A DNA stretch of 64,000 nt from Bolinopsis microptera (taxonomy: Eukaryota; Ctenophora; Tentaculata; Lobata; Bolinopsidae): NCBI RefSeq assembly GCF_026151205.1, contig NC_087080.1:11641837-11705836 (forward strand), in the 5' to 3' direction. Below, piece by piece: positions 22,393 to 34,154 of this stretch. The translations under genes and the position numbers were made by a program. The notes beneath the pieces are model-generated. The model did no database searches. It worked only from the letters and a program-made list of their open reading frames with translations, and was not told the DNA's origin. Every line of letters begins with the position of its first letter. The stretch's first letter is position 1.

Positions 22393-22680
22393 CACAGGAG
22401 GAGCAAAGTGCAAAGAAACTGTCACTAACTGCTACAAACTGCCACTAACTGCCACAAACTGCCACTAACTGCCACAAACTGCCACTAACTGTTACAAACT
22501 GCCACTAACTGCTACAAAATGGCACTAACTGCCACTAACTGCCACTAACTGCTACAATCGCGCCCACGCACTGCGCGCGCAGTTTGCAGCAGTTAGTGGC
22601 AGTTTGTAGCAGTTAGTGGCAGTTTGTAGCAGTTAGTGGCAGTTTGTGGCAGTTAGTGGCAGTTTTCTGCAGTTGCGCCG
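22393..22680. repeat. Left terminal and subterminal repeat array of the 12 kb transposon
   Basis: After the CACAGG terminus come about 13 units alternating AACTGCCACT and AACTGCYACA. A GC-rich turn (CGCGCCCACGCACTGCGCGC near 22560) follows, and then the same units in inverted orientation (GCAGTTAGTGGCAGTTTGTA). Each end is thus itself a small palindrome. Such subterminal arrays are transposase-binding regions in CACTA-type elements; here that role is inference. Confidence 0.8.
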
Positions 22681-23154
22681 AGCCTTTTAGCAATTTGTCT
22701 TTGGCGCCTTACATGCCACATGACTTATTGACATTGTATAATTGGTCTAAAAACAATTTTGTATTATTAGAAAATATATGAATTTGGGACAAAATAATTT
22801 ACTATCGAAGGAAACAAATATTAACTTTTTGACAAGAAAAGCGATTACCAACTAGTACTACAGTTACACAAACACTGCATGGCAATACGATTACAAATTG
22901 TTTAAATGTTAAATCCGGGTATCGCTATTAGTATTGTGCTATTGTGCCAAAATTACAATATTATATGGTCAATCGTAATCATTTGCAATTTGGAAGACCC
23001 CTCTGCTGATATATGTAAACGACTCCTTATACTAACTTGATTGTAGCAAACCGCGTGATGTTTATTGATCATCAGTTCGATAGGACGATAGTTATGAGAA
23101 AAGCTACAAAACTACAATTTCCATTGCCAAAGTTTTAGAACTAAACGCTTGATT
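22681..23154. other. Interior of the 12 kb transposon, no gene
   Basis: AT-rich. Its right part (near 23030-23080, GTAGCAAACCGCGTGATGTT) recurs inverted at about 28060-28110. No coding signal. Confidence 0.5.
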
Positions 23155-24110
23155 GAGGGTTCAGAACTTTATTTGAATAACAGGGCCTCCCACGGATCGA
23201 ACAGTTTTGTGCGGAGAAAGAAGTGAAGAGAGTACGAAGCCAAAGAGTTCTCCGACAATTATTCCAGCCAGCCTCGCCGCAGCAACGCCAACAGCAAGCA
23301 GGGACTTATCCATGCAACATATATAAGTATATACAACGCTGACCCAGAATGGACATGCCACGGTACCACTATAATATTTGCTTCGATTCTCCGTGATACT
23401 GATAGCACTAGCAGTAGCAGAATTTGCTGCTTGTAATTCCTGGGCGTTGCTGAACCTGTCATTCCGCCCTATCTGCTATAGACATATTTTTAATCGCCAT
23501 AATATGTTCAATGTTAAATCAATGTGTTTAACTTAATAAATGCAAAAGCCTGAGCGAGGTTACCCAGGTAAATTAATCTTTGCAAGTTGAATTTGCGTTT
23601 CTGAAACTACTCTCTGCACTGGTAATTGTATTTAAAAGGGAACACAAAATGATGTACGTGACCAAAATTATTCCCCGCGCGACGCGATAAGATTCTCTTT
23701 CAGCATTCAGTTTCAGTTAATTCTGGGTAATTCGCGCGTAAAATCATATTGGCACGTGTGCGTTTCATGTTCTCAGAATTAGGCAACGGTAAGTTTATAA
23801 TCTTTAACTTTAACTGTTTGGAAACAGGTGTTGTTATTTTATGCTGGGAATCCCAAAAAGTGCTTGATCGGCCAGTTCATCATTGTGTCTCGCTAAATAC
23901 TTGGCTAGTTTCATTATGCTTCGACTAATCATCACTGTTGGCTTGGGGATGGTATTCAACTGTTGAGGGCCTACTGTAACAGCCATTAATACGCTTATAG
24001 TTTTCAGACAGCTACTAACCGATATCCAATGGGTCTCAGCCATAGAACAATACAGGCTCAATTCGGTGGCTCGGAAAAGTATAATCTATAATATTGAAAG
24101 GTTCATGCGC
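23155..24110. repeat. Outer internal inverted repeat, left arm (partner 32030-32960)
   Basis: Sequence from GGGCCTCCCACGGAT (near 23185) to TCGGTGGCTCGGAAAAGTAT (near 24070) is the inverse of 32030-32960, at high identity over about 0.9 kb. Two frames stay open in both arms. One, on the minus strand here, runs 24061-23834 and ends DELADQALFGIPSIK. The other, about 23440-23165, ends in a hydrophobic stretch (DKSLLAVGVAAARLAGIIVG, then FGFVLSSLLS) that loosely recalls the last membrane helix of tetraspanins. No family is firmly recognised. Confidence 0.7.
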
Positions 24111-24567
24111 AAATTTACCTAGTTTAGCCGTCATTGATTAGGTACAGACCGACGGAATTGCTCATCAGCAGATCTTGCGCTTCCGCTGCTGTATCGGACG
24201 TCTGTGATCAAAGCAGTAAAGTCGACCTCCCATAAATTGACAACAGGATGTCCCCTGATTCTCCTAGGTTTCTGGATAGAAGTCGACTATTTATGCTCAA
24301 TTCTCGAGCCGATAATAGTCTTGCTTAGATTTTCAGACAATAGTCTTCAGATTCCTGTTGGTTTCATCGGTGTAATTTATTACAAATATTATCTGTTCAC
24401 CTTAAAGTTAGCAAATTTTGCTTTTCGCAATTGAAACTATAAAAGCGATATGATTAGTCTTGCCAACAAAAGGTGGCTCGAGCTCCATTCCCCCCTACAT
24501 AAACATTCAGTAGGGTTTTGTGTTCACCCGGCTTATATATCAGGGATATGATAAACACACGAATCAG
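24111..24567. other. Interior spacer of the 12 kb transposon
   Basis: The first part (near 24095-24160, ACCTAGTTTAGCCGTCATTG) recurs inverted at 31203-31260. The rest is unique, with one 76-codon ORF that has no recognisable domain. Confidence 0.5.
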
Positions 24568-26037
24568 GATGTCTGGAAGGAGTTTCTAGATGTCATGGAC
24601 ACGTGGTGTGACGGCGCAACAAAGAAGAAGATACTTTAATTTCGCAGTACACGTTCTACCGAGAGAAAAGAGGCTTATTCTCTACTGACGCTGCCTCAAG
24701 TTTTAGCCAAGATTCTGACGGTCCAGTCTCTTGGTGGAGCAACTTCGGTTGAGAGGTACCCGAACTACAGAGTTTTCCAATGAAAGCGCTGTCGCAATCG
24801 ACATCAGCCTCACCCTGTGAGACGAATTGGAGCTTGTACGACTGGGGGATAAACAAAAAAAGAAACCGCCTCACAGTTAACAAGCAGCGAGACCTTATTA
24901 ATATTATTATTTATGTTATTATATGTATTTATGTTAACACAATTTTGCGTCTTATGAAAAATTCACGAATTAAGGAGCAATAATTTTATTATTATTTGCT
25001 TATTGCTATACTAGTGACTTATTTTTATTCATTATTGTTTATTTACTGTCTAATTCCGACAACATAGTTTTATCTCATTGTATCCATTTAAAGTTAAAAA
25101 CGGACATTAAAATGAACGCTCGGAGCCCGGAGGCATTCAAACGTTTACGTACGGGCGTTGACTTGAACGTAAATGGGCAGACTATTTAACTTTAAGGTTA
25201 AACGGATATTAATATATGTACGCTATGCCCTAGCTGGGGCCTCTTCCCAGACTCTCGAGCGTTCAATTTGAATTGGTGTCGATTCAAAATTAAAGTTAAT
25301 TAAAGTTCAATAAGATAAACTTATCATTGCTGGTTTGATTTTGGAACCTTCTCTAGACCTAGTAATTTTGGATTCGTAAGTTATGTGCGAGAATAGCTTC
25401 CCAGTCCCACGTCAAAGTGATTTATAGATTATCCTTATTTTTAAGGGAATCGTTAGGTATTCGTATAAGTTACTTATAGTATAGTTTTATTATTACACGT
25501 ACGTGACCAATATTATTCCCCGCGCGATGTTATTACAAATTAGATTCTCTTTCACTTTGATCAGTTTCTTTCAAAAACAGATTCGCGCGTCAAATATATT
25601 TAGTTTGCGCGCTTTTGGTACTCCCAAAAGTACGTCAAAATGCAATTCTGTGAATTGCATTATTATAAATTTATAGTCATAGGTTATAGGCTCCATGTCA
25701 TTGTCCACAGGACTGGTCACCGTTAACCTTGTTTAACTTAAACTGGTTGGAAAACGCGGATGTGTTATGAAAAATAATGTTTATCGCTTTGCCATTCGGC
25801 CGGTAGAATTAGATCAGAAAATCATGCGGATACCGATAAGACGATAAAACAGTTATCGAATTTTATACCTTTACCTAAGGCTAATGGTGATGCAACGCTA
25901 ATGGAATACCTTGATCAGAAAGAAGTAAGAACTTTTGCTTTTGGCAAATCTAAAAACCACGGAAATTTTCAGCGACATCAACGCTAAAAGTAAAATCGGA
26001 AACGATTTTCACTTCAAGATCTACTTAGAGAAAGGGT
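24568..26037 (+). mobile_element. Middle inverted repeat, left arm, with hAT transposase C-terminal fossil
   Basis: About 1.46 kb, the inverse of 29178-30640 with few differences. At its outer end, frames read FLDVMDTWCDG, DGPVSWWSNFG and then ALSQSTSASPCETNWSLYDW with NKKRNRLTVNKQRDL. These match the hAT dimerisation region (PVxWW...ASS...ERNWS...KKRNRLT), so this is the C-terminal end of a decayed hAT transposase, split over more than one frame. The rest has no coding content. Confidence 0.75.
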
Positions 26038-26044
26038 AATCTTA

Positions 26045-27460
26045 CTGTAGTGCGACACGAACTGTAATGCGACACGTACTCTAGTGCAAAGTCCGACAAA
26101 AACACCCTCTGTCGCACTAGGGTACGTGTCGCACTACCATCCAGGTAGCGTACTCTACTGCGACAAAATATCCTGACTTATTTCCAAGCTCAGGTCACAT
26201 CCTATCCTTCTTATGGACCATTAAGTGATTCGTCGGGTCGGTTCACGTCACTTATTTCGAATTGATCTTGCGAATACGATTCGTCGGTTCACATCACGTG
26301 TTTCGAAGTGATCCACTGATCACAATTCCTTCGGGTCAGTTCAAGCCACGCGTATGCAGTGTGTGATCCACCGTGTAACTCTTAAGCAGCTTATGATCCT
26401 CATTCCTATCACACGTATCGTATGAAGGTATATCTCCGATTTGGAAAACAAGTTCATATTCTTGGGCCATATATAAAGTCACGATGATTCTACCAAAGCA
26501 TCGAACAACATCAACATGTATTCTTCAATCACCTCCATTCCTGGACGCACTACTGGTTCAAGAAACGTTATCCACGACGGATACCGCTACTGCCTGGATA
26601 ATTAGAAGCGCGACGACAGGACCTACTGGCGATCCACTGCGAAGATCTGCTCCGAACGTCTCAGTCTGATGAACGACACTAGGTACTGTGACCAGTACGA
26701 AGACTTATTCCCACCCTCCTACTCCTGCAGCAAACTCTGTCCACACAGCAAAGCAGCATATGAAACGGAAAGCTTCCGATACTGACCTCGAGGTCAGTAT
26801 CGGAAGCTTTCCGTTTCATCCCTACGAAACACCTACCTAATTGCTGATGCTGTTGGACATTATGAAGCCCTCTTGGATGAGCTCCTTGCTTTTGGAGTCG
26901 ACCCTCAATCTGTCATGAGTGACTACGAGAGAGCCCTGATCAACGCTGTGGAGACAACCTGTATACTACCAAGAGAGGATGCTTCTTCCACCACAAGCAA
27001 GCACTTTGGAGGAAGATGCAGCAACATGACCTAGTCCCGGAATACAACGCAGAGAACTCAGCAGTACGGAAGTACTTTAAGATGATCGGTGCTATTGCCT
27101 TCGTGGACCTAATCTTCGTGGACCTAATCTTCGTGGATTGTAATCTTTGATTTTATATTTAACCCCATATTTACTCATACACGACTACACTCTTGTCATT
27201 AAAACTTAAAAATGGAAAGTCAAATTTTTATTGCGTAAAGTGTTTTGTCGCACTTTAGTTCGTGTCGCACTACAGTCCAGGTAGCGCACTGTAGTGCGAC
27301 AGTGTCGGCCTTGAAATTTCTCTGTCGCACTAGGGTACGTGTCGCACTACGATCCAGGTAGCGTACTCTACTGCGACAGTGTCGATCTTGGAGGTTTCGC
27401 ACTAGGGTACATGTCGCACTAGAGTACGTGTTGCACTACAGTACGTGAACCGAACTGCTG
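26045..27460 (+). mobile_element. Internally deleted MULE-type DNA transposon (FLYWCH + MULE transposase remnants)
   Basis: Both ends carry multiple GTACTCTAGTGCGACAC/GTCGCACTAGGGTACGTG units in opposite orientations. Inside, about 26545-26690 reads GYRYCLDN, DDRTYWRS and ICSERL, a FLYWCH-type zinc finger. About 26820-27115 reads YLIADAVGHYEALLDELLAF, then SVMSDYERALINAVE and, in another frame, CFFHHKQALWRKMQ and VRKYFKMIGAIAFVDL, a MULE transposase core. Between them sits a perfect 60 bp palindrome (26760-26819). The other palindrome arm has only about 66 bp at the equivalent place (29113-29178), so the MULE is a left-arm insertion. Frame changes show it is dead. Confidence 0.75.
26760..26819. 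repeat. Perfect 60 bp palindrome inside the MULE remnant
   Basis: From ATGAAACGGAAAGCTTCCGA to its exact reverse complement, centred on CCTCGAGG with no spacer. It lies exactly between the FLYWCH-like and MULE-core segments. Confidence 0.95.
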
Positions 27461-27465
27461 AAGGT

Positions 27466-27620
27466 AATTCGTTAGAAGGCTTACATCTCGATCCCGGGGT
27501 GCGGATAGAAGAAAAACATTATTTATAGTCTTGGACACTTATAACTAGCTGATAGCACAGACTACGTTTTTGTCAGGAAGAATTAGGGTCCGCAAATATG
27601 ATGTCATTGTCAAAGTATGA
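27466..27620. repeat. Inner inverted repeat, left arm (partner 28968-29112)
   Basis: GAACTGCTGAAGGTAATTCG through GAATTAGGGTCCGCAAA is the inverse of 28968-29112, about 150 bp. Together with the 24568/29178 pair, it shows one larger palindrome now interrupted by the MULE on the left. Confidence 0.85.
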
Positions 27621-27639
27621 GTATTTACTTTGATAGACA

Positions 27640-27790
27640 CCCGGCTTAGTTGTAGTGAACGTACGGAACGTTCACTAAAAATAGTTTGTGAACGCGTTCG
27701 CTAAAAGATTTAACGTTCGGAACATAAGGTAAAGGAACGTTAATCAGATTTGAAATATTAACACGTCGACACGCCATCGTTTCCCGCAAT
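27640..27790. repeat. AACGTTCACTAAAAATAG repeat, copy 1 of 3
   Basis: AGTTTGTGAACGCGTTCGCT and its surroundings occur three times: here, inverted at 31090-31215, and inverted at about 32950-33050. The copies may mark the ends of smaller elements nested in the 12 kb transposon. Confidence 0.75.
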
Positions 27791-28967
27791 TTTACTTGTT
27801 CTAGATGAGTTAGAAGAGTTTTAGCGCGCGTGCATGCACGTGTCAGCAGAAAATATTTTAAATGCTAATAATTTAGGTATTTAATGAAAAAATATGTTAG
27901 TCTCATTATCGTATAATGGTCAGCATCCGCAATGACTATCAGTACAGCATCTCTACGTAATTGTGTACACTGCATATAGTACACGGAATGAAGTATCGAT
28001 CATTAACAGATATATGTGTCATCATTAATTATGGATGAAAATACCTTTGAACTATTGAAAGTTGATGATCAATAAACGTCATGCGGTTTGCTACAAGTAC
28101 AGTCAAGTTAGTATAAGATCTGTCGAAATTCGAGTGAAATTATTTTCATTCCCATACATTCAAAAACTGAGCCAGTAAACCTTATTAATATTTAGACATG
28201 ATAAGTAAAAGTAACTCCAATCATTCCAATTTTTCGTCTGGTGTATGTGAGATTTTTCCCTCCAAATACTTTACCGGCTGATAAACATTAATATATTTCA
28301 TGTACACATCTGTTTTCCAAACAGTTTAAGTTAAAGACTAAAGTTACCGGTACGTGACCAGAACTGCATTGAGTGCACACGTGCGAATTTGATTTTACGC
28401 ACGAATTAGTATTAAATGTTAGACCAAGAAATTGATCTAACACACAACTGTACTTCTCTACACTTCAATGATTGGGCTGATGACTCCAGTGAAAGGGCTG
28501 GTGACTCTAGCGAAAGTGCTGGTGACGAGGAGAAAGACCATAAACCAGGGATTCCTTCGGGAGCATGTAAGATTATATCCAAAGTTTGTTCGCCAATGGG
28601 GTGTGTCTGGGTGTCAAAGATCTTCAAGGTGGGTGCTACTTATGATGAACTCTAGAAGGATGGGATGGTAATACTCGGTCTGGCCGTCTGGAAGCCCATA
28701 TAATTCCAGTTCAGAAACCGATTAAGGAGGTGCGGCTACTGATGAGAAGTCTCCTTAAAGTTTATTTGGGTTAGAAACGCCATCTGGGTCCCTACCCTCG
28801 CACAAGATTATTTTCAATTTTCTTGTTGTGTTCCACAATTCTACCCATAAGTATACTTACCTTTATGTACATGATATCTTTCTATAGCATATTCTCTATA
28901 CAATAGTGTTTCTCCTATAATAATATATTGTACATGACAGACATAGAACTTATCCTGACTGTCATCT
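27791..28967. other. Central loop of the 12 kb transposon
   Basis: This holds no recognised gene. A 79-codon plus-strand frame at 28416-28655 (acidic, with AGDSSESAGDEEKD) has no family I know. Short modules here (GTTTAAGTTAAA near 28325, TTTTACGCACGAATTA near 28392) recur near 23700-23830, 29460 and 32290-32390. Confidence 0.45.
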
Positions 28968-29112
28968 TTTGCGGACCCTAATTCTTCCTAACAAAAACGT
29001 AGTCTGTGCTATCAGCTAGTTATAAGTGTCCAAGACTATAAATAATGTTTTTCTTCTATCCGCACCCCGGGATAGAGATGTAAGCCTTCTAACGAATTAC
29101 CTTCAGCAGTTC
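28968..29112. repeat. Inner inverted repeat, right arm (partner 27466-27620)
   Basis: Reverse-complement partner of 27466-27620, with only scattered differences. Confidence 0.85.
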
Positions 29113-29177
29113 CATAACTTAAGGTAGATACCATACTATACTACTTGTATCACGTCGCGATCCCCACCGACATGTCA

Positions 29178-30640
29178 TTACTTTCTCTAAGTAGATCTTG
29201 AAGTGAAAATCGTTTCCGATTTTAGCGTTGATGTCGCTGAAAATTTCCGTGGTTGTTAGATTTGCCAAAAGCAAAATTTCTTACTTCTTTCTGATCAAGG
29301 TATTCCATTAGCGTTGCATCACCATTAGCCTTAGGTAAAGGTATAAAATTCGATAACTGTTTTATCGTCTTATCGGTATCCGCATGATTTTCTGATCTAA
29401 TTCTACCGGCCGAATGGCAAAGCGATAAACATTATTTTTCATAACACATCCGCGTTTTCCAACCAGTTTAAGTTAAACAAGGTTAACGGTGACCAGTCCT
29501 GTGGACAATGACATGGAGCCTATAACCTATGACTATAAATTTATAATAATGCAATTCACAGAATTGCATTTTGACGTACTTTTGGGAGTACCAAAAGCGC
29601 GCAAACTAAATATATTTGACGCGCGAATCTGTTTTTGAAAGAAACTGATCAAAGTGAAAGAGAATCTAATTTGTAATAACATCGCGCGGGGAATAATATT
29701 GGTCACGTACGTGTAATAATAAAACTATACTATAAGTATACGAATACCTAACGATTCCCTTAAAAATAAGGATAATCTATAAATCACTTTGACGTGGGAC
29801 TGGGAAGCTATTCTCGCACATAACTTACGAATCCAAAATTACTAGGTCTAGAGAAGGTTCCAAAATCAAACCAGCAATGATAAGTTTATCTTATTGAACT
29901 TTAATTAACTTTAATTTTGAATCGACACCAATTCAAATTGAACGCTCGAGAGTCTGAGAAGAGGCCCCAGCTAGGGCATAGCGTACATATATTAATATCC
30001 GTTTAACCTTAAAGTTAAATAGTCTGCCCATTTACGTTCAAGTCAACGCCCGTACGTAAACGTTTGAATGCCTCCGGGCTCCGAGCGTTCATTTTAATGT
30101 CCGTTTTTAACTTTAAATGGATACAATGAGATAAAACTATGTTGTCGGAATTAGACAGTAAATAAACAACAATGAATAAAAATAAGTCACTAGTATTATA
30201 GCAATAAGCAAATAATAATAAAATTATTGCTCCTTAATTCGTGAATTTTTCATAAGACGCAAACTTGTGTTAACATAAATATAATAACATAAATACGTAT
30301 AATAACATAAATAATAATAAGGTCTCGCTGCTTGTTAACTGTGGGGCGGTTTCTTTTTTTGTTTATCACCCAGTCGTACAAGCTCCAATTCGTCTCACAG
30401 GGTGAGGCTGATGTCGATTGCGACAGCGCTTTCATTTGAAAACTCTGTAGTTCGGGTACCTCTCAACCGAAGTTGCTCCACCAAGAGACTGGACCGTCAG
30501 AATCTTGGCTAAAACTTGAGGCAGCGTCAGTAGAGAATAAGCCTCTTTTCTCTCGGTAGAACGTGTACTGCGAAATTAAAGTATCTTCTTCTTTGTTGCG
30601 CCGTCACACCACGTGTCCATGACATCTAGAAACTCCTTCC
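29178..30640 (-). mobile_element. Middle inverted repeat, right arm, with hAT transposase C-terminal fossil
   Basis: Reverse-complement partner of 24568-26037, with the same hAT C-terminal remnant on the minus strand (ALSQSTSASPCETNWSLYDW near 30420-30365). The near identity of the arms means the hAT fragment was duplicated with the palindrome or kept alike by gene conversion. Confidence 0.75.
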
Positions 30641-30887
30641 AAGTAGTAGAATAATATTGATTGCTCAATGAAATAAATGATTACGATTAAAATGTGGTAT
30701 ATAAGTCGTTCGTTTTTGGTGAAGTATTATCAGTTGCCATCATCAACAACAACAACAACAGCTATTCCAATTCCTGACATGGTACTCTTCTGTCTAATGG
30801 ACGAAATTAATGGACCCACCGCCTCCCGTAAGGTTGCTTAATCGTTTAATAAGCCTTGACACCACCGCTGATTGAAATTCGCGTGCG

Positions 30888-31005
30888 ATGATGTGAACCC
30901 TGCTTGATTCAGGGGATGATGTGAACCCTGCTTGATTCAGGGGATGATGTGAACCCTGCTTGATTCAGGGGATGATGTGAACCCTGCTTGATTCAGGGGA
31001 TACTG
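30888..31005 (+). repeat. 28 bp tandem repeat, about four copies
   Basis: The unit GATGATGTGAACCCTGCTTG plus ATTCAGGG is repeated about four times with no changes, suggesting recent expansion. Confidence 0.9.
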
Positions 31006-31259
31006 TCATTATGCAGTAATGATCTGGTAGACAGGTGTTCGTGGACAGTTGTCCGCGGACAGTGGTCGGGCTATTATCTAGAACATGTAAAATTGCGGGA
31101 AACGATGGCGTGTCGACGTGTTGATATTTTAAATCTGATTAACGTTCCTTTACCATTATGTTGCGAACGTTAAAATCTTTTAGCGAACGCGTTCACAAAC
31201 TATTTTTAGTGGTCTGTACCTAATTAATGACGGCTAAACTAGGTAAATTTGCGCATGAA

Positions 31260-32029
31260 CCTATCAATATAGGGACTGATGAAATCAAGGCAGCTAGTGG
31301 CACAGAAATCGAAAGGATTAGTGATTTCATAAATCAGTAGTCAATGACTAGACAGGGTTATTGAAAATTACAAAGAATAAAATGGCGTCTGGACTTGGGA
31401 CCAGCTCATAGCACAGTTCATTAATGCAATCTGAAAACCATTCTGCTAGCTAAAAGTAAAAAATGATTTTGTTAGGTAAAACGTACTGAAAATTAAAATT
31501 AAGATTAAAAATTGAAAACGAACTGAACTAAAAAAAAGAATGACACGTCATGCTAAAATACATATTCCGAAGTAAAATTAATCCCAAATTTTCCCCAAAT
31601 GTTAAAATACTTGTCGACAAAGATTTCAAATCGTTTGCGCAAGGTGCAGCAATATTAAAACTTTGTCGTGCAAGTTTACGAACTAAATTTTTACAATCCA
31701 AAATAAAACTGTTATAAGAACTATTAATACGAGCTAAACGAACTAACTGACTAATAAATTTACCATAATACTGGCCTTTGGGATTATTCCCATCTAATAG
31801 GGATAATTAATGACATCAAAATTATAATCGTTCCTCTTGTCGTAAAGTTTTTAAAAAAATTTTCCCTTATAAATATTGATAGTGATAGTAAGACTAATAT
31901 CTAAAAAGTCAGATTCACGAACTGAAGTATTATTTTTATTCATAATCATCTCTGGAGGATATATTTCACTTAAAACTCGTTCTAATAGACCAAAATCATA
32001 TATAAGACCATACCATGAAGATTATACTT
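31260..32029 (-). mobile_element. Decayed retroelement-like remnant inside the 12 kb transposon
   Basis: On the minus strand, frames from about 32005 to 31540 give short pieces such as YPPEMIMNKNNTSVRESDFL and KLYDKRNDYNFDVINYP. They resemble a conserved region found in reverse-transcriptase-bearing elements of marine invertebrates. It is a short, old, broken fossil with several breaks and I do not assign it to a family with confidence. The remaining part (31260-31540) shows nothing recognisable. Confidence 0.35.
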
Positions 32030-32960
32030 TTCCGAGCCACCGTTGAGCCTATATTGTTCTAAATCTATGGCTGAGACCCATTGGATATCGGTTAGTAGCT
32101 GTCTGATAACTATAAGCGTATCAATGGCTGTTACAGTAAGCCCTCAACAGTTGAATACCATCCCCAAGCCAACAGTGATGATTAGTCGAAGCATAATGAA
32201 ACTAGCCAAGTATTTAGCGAGACACAATGATGAACTGGCCGATCAAGCACTTTTTGGGATTCCCAGCATAAAATAACAACACCTGTTTCCAAACAGTTAA
32301 AGTTAAAGATTATAAACTTACCGTTGCCTAATTCTGAGAACATGGAACGCACACGTGCCAATATGATTTTACGCGCGAATTACCCAGAATTAACTGAAAC
32401 TGAATGCTGAAAGAGAATCTTATCAGTTATCGGCTATCGCGTCGCGCGGGGAATAATTTTGGTCACGTTCATCATTTTGTGTTCCCTTTTAAATACAATT
32501 ACCAGTGCAGAGAGTGGTTTCAGAAACGCAAATTCAACTTGCAAAGATCAATTTACCTGGGTACGGTACCTCGCTCAGGCTTTTGCATTTATTAAGTTAA
32601 ACACATTGATTTAACATTGAACATATTATGGCGATTAAAAATATGTCTATAGCAGATAGGGCGGAATGACAGGTTTAGCAACGCCCAGGAATTATAAGCA
32701 GCAAATTCTGCTACTGCTAGTGCTATCAGTATCACGGAGAATCAAATCAAATATTATAGTGGTACCGTGGCATGTCCTGTGTCCATTCTTGGTCAGCGTT
32801 GTATAGGTTGCATGGATTAGGATAAGTTCCTGCTTGCTGTTGGCGTTGCTGCGGTGAGGCTGGCTGGAACAATTGTCGGAGAACTCTTTGGCTTCGTTCT
32901 CTCTTCACTTCTTTCTCCGCACAAAACTGTTTAATCCGTGGGAGGCCCTGTTTTAACGTT
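32030..32960. repeat. Outer internal inverted repeat, right arm (partner 23155-24110)
   Basis: Reverse-complement partner of 23155-24110. The plus-strand frame 32043-32276 keeps the same C-terminus (DELADQALFGIPSIK), with a two-codon insertion near its start. The membrane-helix frame (DKFLLAVGVAAVRLAGTIVG) ends at about 32933. It is followed by a copy of the AACGTTCACTAAAAATAG repeat. Confidence 0.7.
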
Positions 32961-33059
32961 CCTTATGTTCCAAACGTTAAAATCTTTTAGCGAACGCGTT
33001 CACAAACTATTTTTAGTGAACGTTCCGTACGAATTCACTACAAGTACAACTAAGCTATA

Positions 33060-34154
33060 AGGGCAAAATCATCGATTAGAGGCTTTTATCTTAAAGAGTG
33101 AACCGGAACGTGAAACAGATCCTATTGCACGGTGGAGAACCAAACTAGCAACTTTTCTATTATGAATACGTTCAGTAGGTGAAATTTATTGTTATTAATT
33201 TTTACCTGTCAGAAAAATAACAAAGTAATCTCTCCGTTAGGCGTTCGGGTAGGAGAAATAAGCAAGCTGATAAGAGACAATAAAATTACAAACGTATGCA
33301 ATTAGTGTGTGGCGTGAGGTATATTTACTTTAATTTTTAGTGCCGACTTTGGCTTCAATGATATCACCGCGCACCGTTAACATACTCATAGTCTGGACAG
33401 CACCCTTCTAAATCCGAAAAGTGTCATACTTGTAGTAAATATTTGGTAGAATTCGGTCCAGGACAAGCTATTAAATTTTTTGCTGCGCTCCGGTCTATCA
33501 CAGCAGTTTTCCTAATACCGTAGAGAAGTTTTTTTTATTAACAAATAAAACTCGATTACTAGACTCCTAGCCTGATACGAACTAAATTAAAAATTGCTCA
33601 TAATGAACTTATCATCTTATCATAAATAAAAATAAATGCTGTTAGCTGTGAGCTTTTGCTGGTCCCATGAATATAATTCAATGGATATGATATAATATAA
33701 ATATTCATATACTTGCACATTTACGAGTCTTCTGAATCTATTATATTACATAATACACGACTTCTCATTTCATAATTCATATCAAACATTTATATACTCA
33801 TGCAGCGAGAACAAAATATTTAGTGTCGAAACTAACACAAACAAGTCATATTGCCGTGTTGTAAAACGGCCGACCGTTTACTACAAGTTAAGTCAAGTCA
33901 AATCAAATCAAAACATAGTTTTAAAAAACGTATACGCTATCTGCAACATTTGACATCTAGCACAACGTGCACAGTCTGGTTTAGTCAACAATGTTACCTG
34001 GGAACCTCAGGCTATCATGTTCATTAATGAATAGAGATTCGGCGGAATGACAGGCTGAGCGCTGCCCAATAATCAACAATGCAGCTCTAAACGCTGCGGA
34101 CTTGCTATTATAAAAATTGATGAGCGCTCGATTTGAAATCCCGACGCGCATAAA
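33060..34154. other. Right interior of the 12 kb transposon, no gene
   Basis: AT-rich sequence without coding signal. At 34010-34072 lies a copy of the ACCTCAGGCTATCATGTT/GGCGGAATGACAGG repeat also present at 2338-2410. Confidence 0.5.

Noticed and set aside
22420-22680. CRISPR-like regular repeats
   Set aside because: The units are contiguous variants of AACTGCCACT without spacers, mirrored at the other transposon end, and the genome is eukaryotic.
24656-24983. Short ORFs on both strands as separate host genes
   Set aside because: The plus-strand frames match a hAT transposase C-terminus and the minus frame is its shadow; the same block is mirrored at 30.4 kb.
28416-28671. Overlapping 67-79 codon ORFs in the transposon centre
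   Set aside because: No family recognised, overlapping frames on both strands, not preserved in another copy.
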